A stretch of 64,000 nucleotides of DNA, from the NCBI GenBank assembly GCA_963978545.1, contig OZ021721.1, positions 40,868,785 through 40,932,784 on the forward strand, written 5' to 3'. The translations under genes and the position numbers were made by a program. The notes beneath the pieces are model-generated. The model had not been told where the DNA came from and did no database searches. It saw only the letters and a list, made by a program, of their open reading frames with translations. Positions within the stretch are counted from its first letter, which is position 1. Each line of letters opens with the position of its first letter. Shown here piece after piece: positions 48,101 through 58,400 of the stretch. The stretch comes from Linyphia triangularis (lineage: Eukaryota; Arthropoda; Arachnida; Araneae; Linyphiidae).

Positions 48101-49419
48101 TATAATTAGAAGGGACATTTTAGGTAATTAAAATTACAAAACTGAATTTTTTTGTACACTATTATTTAAATTTTACATAATCATCTGTCTACAGTAATAT
48201 AGTTTCAATATGTCACCCATTAAAAAATAGCCTAATGTAAATAGTTAACTGGCAATAAAAAGCATAAAGTATATGAAGTTTGTTCCATCAATGTGATTAT
48301 ACAATTGAATAATAAGCAGGATGTGAAACCCTCACTTTACTAGGATTAAATAAACATAACATTCTGCAACTCTAAATTGAGCAATGAGAAACCTGCACAT
48401 GTGAGAAAAATTAATAATTTTTGTATTTTCTTGTGTTATGCAACAAATAGATTTGAGCAGTGCAATTATTTTTTTATCTTTATGCTTTCAATTAAAAATT
48501 GAGTTTTAAATTAGCTGAAATCAAAGCAAAGGTCACATGACCAAAAAAAAAACATGACGTAGTAGCGCATGGGTATGTTTATAGCACAGACCGATGTTTA
48601 CTACAGTGAGCAAACGAAACGAGTAATGCTTGTTTTTTTTCCATCGATAGCTTTTTGTTTTACATCTGCCTTTAAAGTGTTCAAATATGATCAATTTAAA
48701 GTTATATTTCTATTTTTCAATTCTCATTCCATCCAGAATAACTGAGGAAAACAGTAACAGCCATTCGCAAATTTTTTTAACGATTGTCACACTTTAAAAA
48801 CCATTTGAAAAGTTTCGCATGTTCTCGAAATCTATATATTCAATTAAAATTTTTGAAAATATAAGTGACCATTTTATCATGTTCTTATGAGAGAGATTGT
48901 TTTTATTTGTTTATCAATAGCTACTATTGTTCTTTTCACACCTGACGATTTTCAGACTTTGAATTTGTTTTTAAACAAACTCATAACTAAAAAGTTACAA
49001 AAAAAAATGTAAATATTTTTTATGTTAAATATAAATGTATCACTAAATAAATTAATGACAGAAATTTTTGTTATTATGCTATGCTAATTTATATTATACA
49101 TTTAAGTAAAACTGAAATGAATCAATTTGTTAAATGTCAACAGATTAAAGTTTGTTATAACATTTTTAATTTATTACCTAGGTGCCTTAGCAATATCTGC
49201 AGAAAGTTCTTCTTCTTTCATGGCATCTAGGTCCGGAATAATTGGAATTTCTATGAATATATTAAGGAAATTAAGTGAAAATCATTCAGTTAGAATATAA
49301 TATTTCTCCATAGCACTTAGAAATTTTAAAATAACAAATCTTTATACTTAACAAATTAGCAATTTACCTGTGCTAACTGGACTTGTAGAATCCATAATTA
49401 CTTCTTTTTTTGGAGAATC

Positions 49420-49454
<35 letters not shown>

Positions 49455-52400
49455 ATTTGCAATTTAAAGCTACCAGAAATATTTGTTACCGATACTAACT
49501 TGCTGAGGGTTTTATTTGAGTTATTGTGAAATGTTTGGTTTTTATTTACAGGTATGGGTAACTAAACATCACAAATTAGCTAGTCAGTTTGAATGAAATT
49601 TACTAATAAATGCAAGATTTCAAAAAGTTTTAAAGGTTGCAGAGATGACAAGACTTTGGGCTTGGTGTTTATTATGCAAATATGTAGTTAAAATTTCCTT
49701 AAAAAAAAAGAAGATTACCTTGCTAAATATGTTTCAGGAATTTCCAACTAATATTATAAAGACCTATAATAATCAATTTTTGGACAAATTTGGCTCTCAA
49801 ACTAAAATGGATTTTCATATTAAGAAAGTAGTAAAAGAACAATAAAACACTTTGATTTAAAGAGAAATCAAATTAATTAGGTACAATTTACAACTAATTA
49901 GGTTTATATTTATTTTATATAAAAACAATACATACCTTAAAAAGTGCATGGACCCTCTTCTAAGCCAACTCCTGGAAAATACAAACACACGATTCCATAT
50001 ATGTTTGCAATTTTGAGACTTTGAAATCAGCATTTAGAAAATTGCAATAGTAGTAATTTAAATAAATAAAATCAGTGGTGAATACATTGAATTGAATTTT
50101 TTTTTAAATACAGTAAAAGCCTGATTATCCGACATTCAATTAACCGGAAAGCTCAATCAACCTGAATTTTTTTAAATCAAGTTTGACGAGAAAATTGCTG
50201 CTATTTTGTCAAAAAACGGAGATAAGTTGCCAAATATTTTTTATTTTATTTGAGATTACAAAGTTAAGTGGGTTTGATTCTTTATATAGATGGTTTTTTA
50301 TTTGTAATGGCGAAATAATCAAATTTGGACTGATTAGATTTTTTTATTCCGGTTAATCCAGAATACCCTAATATTCTTAATGAAAATTTCATGCTTAGTT
50401 TTTATCAGCATATATCCGGAAAACGATCAAATATAAATAAGTTGTGGTTATTTGTTGAATCTAAACAAATATGGCTTGTTTTAATTATATAAGAAAGATG
50501 GTTTCGTTATCAAAATTCCACAGTCCACAGCATCCGGAAAACATGCTCCATCAGACAATTTTTCCAAAAAGTTTGGGTTATCTAGAATTCTAAACCAAAA
50601 GAAATGTATACATTGTAAAGATTTATCAAAGTGAGTGACAACAGTCAAATGGTTACCCTGACAACAGTCAACAAGACAAGAAGATTGTAATTTGTTAGAT
50701 AAAGATATGATAGATTCCAGCAATATTCAATTTAACAATTTCTTTTAGAAAATTGATAAAAGCGCTACCATTTGTAATTTGTCACCGTTTTTGAGAAATC
50801 GTCACAGTCGAAACTGTTGGCAAGCATTGGGATCTGAACTGGTGAAGAAATTTAGAGCCGAAGAATATTTGAATTTAACAAGACTGACAGCCATTTTGAC
50901 ACAACAGAAGAAAAATGATCTTGAGTTATGTATAATTTTTTTGCAGTTGGTTCAGTGCTTAATTATTTTAGATTATAAGAAATTATTAAAAATTAATTTC
51001 CGCTTTGCAAATATATATTTTCTTTGAAGTTTTACTGTGACTTACTAATCAATATATAGAATTATAAAATGAAATTATTGGAAATCACTATAACATTTTT
51101 GAATGCTGGTTGTTTAAATACATTGTTTAATTAATTTAGGAACATTATTTGAGAAGTTGCATAAAATGAAACTTTAGCTTGGCGTAGACCTGAAAATATG
51201 TAGTTGCCACTCGCCACAGGTCGATTAAACGGCGTGATGAAGCGACTAAATAAACTAATCAACTTGCCACCTTTCTTTACTCCCCTCCCCTATGATTTTT
51301 TTTTTTCAATTGTTACCGAATGTACCGAAATTTCCAAATCAATGAAAATCTTGTAACCACGTGCATATACACCGTTAAAATTCCTTCATTCACGATATGA
51401 ATTCATGAGTTGACAGGGTGGTGACAGAACAGGGAATTCAGGAAAATCATAAAAATGTCAGAGAATTTTGAAATTTTTGAGTTTCCCTTCTTGCATTCCT
51501 CGTGTGAGTGCGGCCTCCGCCTTATTGTTAAAAAAAAATCTTCAAATTTCAATCTGACTGCATCTTTAATAGGTATAATTATTTTTCTTCTTGCCTGGTG
51601 TTTTTGTCAACAAAATATATTAGAACCTTAATTATTTGCATATTATTTCTGTTATATTTTTAGTTATCCTATAACTGAAAAGTGTGGCCACCAGTAGCCG
51701 TACTGTTAAAAAAATTCTCAAACTTCTATCTGACTGCATCCTTTACAGGCATGATTATTTTTCTTCTTGCCTTGCGTTTTTTATCAACAGAATATATTAG
51801 AACCCTAAATTCCTTAATATTTCAAATTGATTTCGTCAGATTTTTCCGTTTTTATTTGCCTTTTACAGCGCTATGTTACAGTTGTGCAACAAATCTATAG
51901 GCATCCATAAGTGAAAAAGCTTAGATCCTGTACTTGATTTTTTTTTTGTACTTTCATTGACATTTTATTAAATGCAATTAACTTAGACATGTGTTTTTGA
52001 TTTATATATTTATTAATACAAATCAAATAAAGAATTGAAGCATCCTCCTCCAAAAAATAAATAAATCTGAATGCGCTACTGCATACATTCAGGTAAAAGG
52101 TAAGAACCCCAACCTCCATTTCCCTGGCTGGGCCACTGGTAAAAAAAAAAGTAAGACTGCGATGAAGTGGCTACTAAACTAAAAGTGTCAACCGACCACT
52201 GGCTATTACTTGAAAATTTCAATCTTCAGGTCTAGCTTGGCGATATTTTGAGTTTGCTGGTATTTTCTTTTTATGTATTGACAAAACTTTTGTTAGGGAT
52301 AAGTGGGGTTTATTAGTCATTGATTTATTTCACTTCAAATAATATGAATGAAATGTTTTTGTAATATTGTCGAGTACAAAGTAAAATTTGAAACGTTATT

Positions 52401-55400
52401 TTGTAAAGTTACAGTTGCTGTGGTAGCATCTTGAGAAGTTATGTGTGTACTTCTATAGTCGCCTGAACAAAAGTTTTGGTAGGAATATGATAACTGGAAT
52501 ACTGTATTTGAGTAAATTTAAGAATATTGATTATATTTGCAATGTCATATTATTGAAATTGAAATTTTTGCAGTTTGGAAATAAATTTGAAGTTTAGAAT
52601 TTTAATTTTGAGAGGCGTTGGTTTTCTTTTGAAAAAAAAAAAGAGAAGAGCATTAACGATTGGCATTTTGATTTATTTCTCTTGGGAAAAATGAGTTATT
52701 TGGGGAAAGGTAAGAACAAGATTTACTTCAAATATGTGAGGAATTGGGGGAAGATGTGGATGCTAAAAATAAAATACCTGAGATTAAGTAAATAATTTTA
52801 GGAAGTAAATATTATAGTGAGGAGGAGGTTAGGATGATATTTGATCAAGTAATTGAAGAAAGACTGGGAAAAGAAGAAAATGACAAACAAGATTTATTAA
52901 GGCGAGAAGAAAGGGTAAGGGAAGATAATTTGATGCAGGAAATGAGACAGCATGAGTTGGAATTAAAAAGGCTAAAAATTTCCCAGACTGAATCACCACA
53001 TCGATCAAAACCATGTATCTGAAAACAGAGTTCCAAAGATCCAATTGATGCATATAATGCCTAAATTTGAAGAAAAGAGGGATAAAATGGGTTTATATTT
53101 AATTAACTTTGAAAGAAAGGCAGAAATGGCCAAAGTTCAAAAAAGAGATTGAACCGCTTATCTTTTGGTTGGGCTTCCTGCAGAAGTTTCAAACATGTTG
53201 GCTAAAGAATCGCCTGAAAATACAAATGATTATGAACATGTGAAAAGACATTTTCTGAAACGGTATAAAATGAACAGCAAAAAATTGAAGCAATGTTTCT
53301 ACAGACATAAAAAAACTACAGATGAAAACTGGATAAATTATTACCATGAACTGCGGAGTGATTTTACTGAATGGATTAAAGACATGAAAGTTGAAGCTTT
53401 TGAGGAATTGAAAGATCTGATTATTACTGAACAAGTAAAATTTCGTGTGCCTCCAGAAATCAGAAAACACTTTTTAGAAAGTCGGATTAATAATAAAGAT
53501 CCAGAGGATTGAGGAGGAAATTGAATGACTATGAAAGCATTAGAGACAGTTTCAAAAGAAATGAAAAGCTACCTAGAAATAATTTCAAACCTCAGGAAGG
53601 TTGGTTGTTTTCAGATTATCTGGCGCCGTCAGCAACACGAGGGCTATAATGCGCCGAAACATTCATCATTAGACAAGCCAACATACATTTACAAACACCC
53701 ATGCCAACACGCGACTCGAACCCGCAACCTCGCGGTCTAGAAGCTAGCACGCTAACCGCTATACCGTTTGGTCGGCACCTCAGGAAGGACAACACCCTGA
53801 GGAGAAATTTAATTTCAAGAGAAATGTTCTATTGAAGGAAGATAAATTTGATAAAGGAGAAAGAGAGACGATTTGAGAGGAGGAAGCAGCCTAGTTTTTA
53901 CGAGTGTGGGTCATTTTCTCATTTGAAAGCTCAATGTGATAAATTACGAAGATGCTGCAAATGTGAATCCTTATCACATTTAAGACCCCCCAATGTGATA
54001 AACTTAAAATGAACGTTGCCACTGTAGCTTCTAATGTAATTGAGAGTTATGTATACCCTGATGCACTTAAACCCTACACAAGTCTGGGAAAGGTAAATGG
54101 GATCGAGATGCCTATTCTTCAAGGTACAGGAGCGAGTCTTGACCTAGTTTGTCAAAAGTATGACAAGCCATCAATGTTTATGAATGAAACAGTGTGGATC
54201 TGAACTCCACTCATAGAGAATCACACATGTTTGCCTTTAATTGAAGTAGAGTTGGACTGTGAATTTGAGCACATAGTGACCAAAGCTACTATTATAAAAG
54301 ACTCGTTGAATCAAAGAAGGTACCTTTTGGGAAACAAGACCGCCACATTGTTTGAAAAAGCAAAACAAGATGAAAAGGTCAAGGTTCACATTGTGAATGT
54401 TGTTCAAACTTGTGCTCAAAAGGAAATGTCAGAAATTGAAATACAGAGTCCAGAAGCAGAAGAAATTAGTCTAGAAGATGATCAAGACTATGAAAATTTA
54501 GTTATAGAAAATGCCCTACCTTTGGAAAATTTTAAGAATCCTGATTTGGATGTAATGAAATTGTCTCCGGAAGAATTTTTGAAAGAGCAACGGAAAGGTG
54601 CAGAATTGAAACCACTATTTCAGGAAGCTAGAAGTAGCTTAAGTTCTAGAAAGTCCAAGTACATAGTGCAAAATATGGGAGATGCCAAAGAAAGACAGAA
54701 ACTTTGGTATGATAAAAAGACTGTGAAAATAAAGTTTAATCACGGCAACTTAGTTTTAGTGGTAGCACCATCCAAACCAAACAAGTTATCCGAACTTAGG
54801 GTAGGTCTTGGTGAATTAGTACAACTGTCAGAAACAAACTACGTAATCAAGTTTGCTGAAAAAGAAAATACTCAGGTACACCTTAACAATACGCTTAAAC
54901 CATACTACAAAAGAACCGAAAATATAAATTTGTTGTGCTTGGAAGAAACAGAAGATGAAGAGATACCTGGTCTAGTATAAAACTATTCAGAACTGTCTGA
55001 TGTTTTTAGAGATATTAAACTGGATACTCGACTATCTGGAATTCAGTGGGATCAATTGGAAGAGCTGTTAATCACCTAATCCCAGTATCTTTTCAAATCA
55101 GCCAGGATGTACAAATTTGGCTAAACATGATATTGAGTTAGAAACAGAAAAGCTAATATTTGCCAAACCTTATAGAATGTCCCCACAACACACAGAAATT
55201 TTGAAGACGGAAGTGAATAAAATGTTAGAACTTAAATTTCAAACCATTCAAGATTTTCCCAGGCTCCTGAACAAGACCCAAATTTGATCATTTTTAAGTC
55301 TTGCTGGTTATTATCACCGATATATTCCCAATTTTTCTGTAATAGCGGCGCTCCATTCACAGATCTACTAATAGGGAAGAAAGTTAAATCATCGGTGGAT

Positions 55401-58400
55401 TGGAGCAGTGCTTGTGAAGATGCTTTCCAAGAATTAAAGAATAGACTTTCTGTAAAGCCAGTATTATCTAGCCGCGGTTTCACCATTCCATTTGTCATTC
55501 AGTGTGATGCTTCGAAACTTAGACTTGGCGTGGTATTATCTCATGTAAACCAAGGTGGTGAAGAATATTCTATTACGTACTTGAATCAGAAATTTTCTCC
55601 AGCAGAACAAAAATATAGTACCACTGAGAGGGAATGTGCTGCCACTGTTTATGCAATTCAAAAATTAAGATGTTATTTTGATGGGCAGCTAAAGTTCATC
55701 ATTCAAACAGATCATAATCCGTCGGTCTGGTTAGAATAAAAATACACGGGTTAATCTGCGTTTGTTGAGATGGCCCTCACATTAAAAACATTCAATTATG
55801 AGGTTGTCCGTCATAAGTGAAATCTCCATCAAAATGTCGATACCCAGAGTAGAGTTCCTTAAACATTGATGTAAGACATTGACTTTGTACATATTTTTTA
55901 TTTATTCTTCTTCTTAGAACCTTATTATTATTGGTAGGCTTATTTATTTCAGCTTGTAATATTCTACTTAAATATTATAATTTGGCAGTAAATTACTGCA
56001 CTGAATCCAACTGGCGGCATGAACTCTTAAGACTGAAAGACTTTTAAACATTCAAAGACTTTTTCTCTTCAATAAAAAGTCTTCTCTTGGAGGGGAGGAG
56101 CATGTAAAGATTTATCAAAGAGAGTGGCAACAGTCGAATGGTTACCATGACAACAGTCAAGAAGACAGAAGATTGTAATTTATTTAAAAAATGATATGAT
56201 AGATTTCAGAAATATTCAATTTAACAACTTCTTTTAGAAAATTAATAAAAGCGCTACCATTTGTAATTCATCGTCGTTTTTGAAAAATCGTCTCAACATC
56301 TTGCATCCATTTATTCTTGCAGAAAAAATATATCAAGAAAGGTGATTTTCTACTTGAAAAACACTGCATCCGGCAAATAACAATTAGGCTATTCAAATTT
56401 TTCTAATGGATTGACCAGAATCCGGAAAAAATCATTCGGTTTGTAGGCTAGATCTACATAGGGAACATGCATTGTACAAAATGTAAAGTCATGCACAACA
56501 GATACGTTTTATTCTATATAAAACAATGCATCTGTAATTCATTTATATCAATGATTTAATTTATAAATATTCAATCGCATTTAGAAAATATGCAATTCTG
56601 CAGAATTCAACCTAATATTTTATTCTTGTCACAAATTGTCAGTTTCACATAAACCAGAATAAAACCTAATTGCAACCATTTAAAGCAATACTGCGAATGG
56701 AATGTATTTTCCCGTATAATCCCAATTAAAGTTTGATTTGTAGGCTATCAACCATTTTAAGCACAAAACGTCAGTCAGTCCCCCCCCCCCCCCACTCATT
56801 GAGTATCCGAACATCCAAGTTCAAACCAAGATTCGAAACTGGCACTTTAAGCAATTGCCATGATTTCTTTTAGATAAAACTATCAAAAGTAAAAGGTATA
56901 TTTAACAATTTCATCTACTTTCTAACAATTTCATCTGCTTTCGGAAAACATACCAACATTAATTGAAATAAAACAAATCAAATTAAATATAGTAGATGCG
57001 TGGTTTATCTGAGATAATACATAGCATCCTTAATTTAAGTGCGCAAAAAGTATCAGTAATATTTCACTGCATACTTTTAACGTATTTTACAATCAATTTA
57101 AAAATAAATCGCTTTTGCTGTAATTTCATTTTAAGTTTGACAATATTTATTGTTTAGATTAGCCAAAACCCAGACAATCAAATTCAAAACTGAATGTTTT
57201 TAAATTATCCGGGATTCTGTGATGATTTGTATTACAATTATTTTATATATTTCTTCTGAACAGTATAATAGCCGATCTTCGAATACGAAGGGTGTCTTTC
57301 CGAGCATATTTTACTTTAGGGTACAAAGTAAATCGTGTGTGACTTTACAACTTTGTCCACCTGGTAACCCTAAAGTATAGGTTCGGTTGGAATTGGAACA
57401 ATCAAGAGACTTCTCTCTCACTTTTTTTATACATACTTTACAATGTTTAATGTTCCGTTTTTTGCAGAATTCAAATATAAAAATGATTTAATGTTGGTAT
57501 AAATATTTCGATTTATTGCCGATTTTAAGAGTAAAATATAACATTATTGCAACTAAAAAAGCTATGTAGTAACATATTTCTTTTATTTTTAGTGTATGTA
57601 TATATTCCGGTTGTGACAATTTTAATATTAGGTACCACCACTAGCATTATTTGCTGTTTAACATGTTGCTAAAATGAAAATTTGGCAAGCAAACATCGAC
57701 TTTCAATTAACCGGAAAATTCAGTTATCCGGAAATCCTAATTTCGCGGTGATTCCGGATAATCAGGCTTTTACTGTATTTGTATTCTTTAAAAAAAGGGT
57801 GCACACTAGCATAAGTATCACATATTTAGGTAGCATAAATTTACTTTAAAAAGTCATCCCCAATGAAATACAAAATCTTTCATCAATATATAAGGGATAA
57901 ATATTAAACATGAAGAAATTGACAAAGTCAGCAATATCACAAATTTAGATAACAAAATAACAATTAAATCACCATGAAACTAGATATTTTGAAATTTTAT
58001 TGGCTAAAAACATATCAAGATAAAAGTTTTTTTTAATTAAATTTATTAAAGCGGAATTATACCTATCAAAGTGATAAGTAGAAAATCCATTACTTTAAAA
58101 AAAATTATTTATCAGTGAAAGGCGAGTTGGAATTTCGAACAAATAGGAAGTATAAAACTATCTACTAAAAAGTAATATTGAAATATATAAATTTCAGGTA
58201 TAAATAAATGACATGAGCTAATACTTCTAAACATAGGGATTCAAAGTAGCAGATTGAAACTTGATATTCAACTAATTTGTCTTTAAAATGCAAGAGGAAT
58301 AAGGTGTAAGGCAAAGACATACTTTTTACCAGGTGTGCCATCAGACCATCCTGCAGTCTTTCTTGCACGTGGAGGAGGTTGTATTCCAGTAGTTTCATTG

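Larger units (their letters stand above)
45140..49177. other. IFT43 introns in the 3' half, no repeats recognised
   Basis: The three introns 45140-46830, 46891-48011 and 48088-49177 are A+T-rich. They show no transposon proteins, terminal repeats, target duplications or other exons. This contrasts with the 8.3 kb intron at 49972-58322. Confidence 0.5.
50610..56299 (+). mobile_element. Ty3/Gypsy-type LTR retrotransposon with IN-before-RT order, internally deleted
   Basis: Two 193-bp LTRs (50614-50806 and 56103-56295) and a 4-bp target duplication, acat (50610-50613 and 56296-56299), bound the element. The order is gag, zinc knuckle region, protease, integrase C-terminal part, RT edge, RNase H. 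Integrase core and RT palm are missing. The LTRs differ at roughly 20 positions, so the insertion is old. A purine tract, ggaggggaggag, ends two bases before the 3' LTR. It also carries a later MITE and a SINE. It is oriented opposite to IFT43. Confidence 0.93.
50109..57777. mobile_element. pogo/Tigger-type element, TA target duplication, split by an LTR retrotransposon
   Basis: Terminal inverted repeats are cagtaaaagcctgattatcc (from 50111) and its complement ending at 57775, identical over about 20 bases, with TA on both outer sides. The subterminal ccggttaat and ccggataa blocks recur at both ends, as in Tigger-type elements. Removing the LTR insertion leaves about 2 kb without a recognisable transposase, so it is a non-autonomous or decayed copy. 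It lies inside an IFT43 intron. Confidence 0.85.

Noticed and set aside
49645..49845. 66-codon plus-strand frame in an IFT43 intron
   Set aside because: No recognised similarity, and no supporting codon pattern.
50481..50723. 80-codon minus-strand frame as Tigger transposase
   Set aside because: It crosses the boundary between the Tigger element and the LTR and lacks pogo-family motifs.
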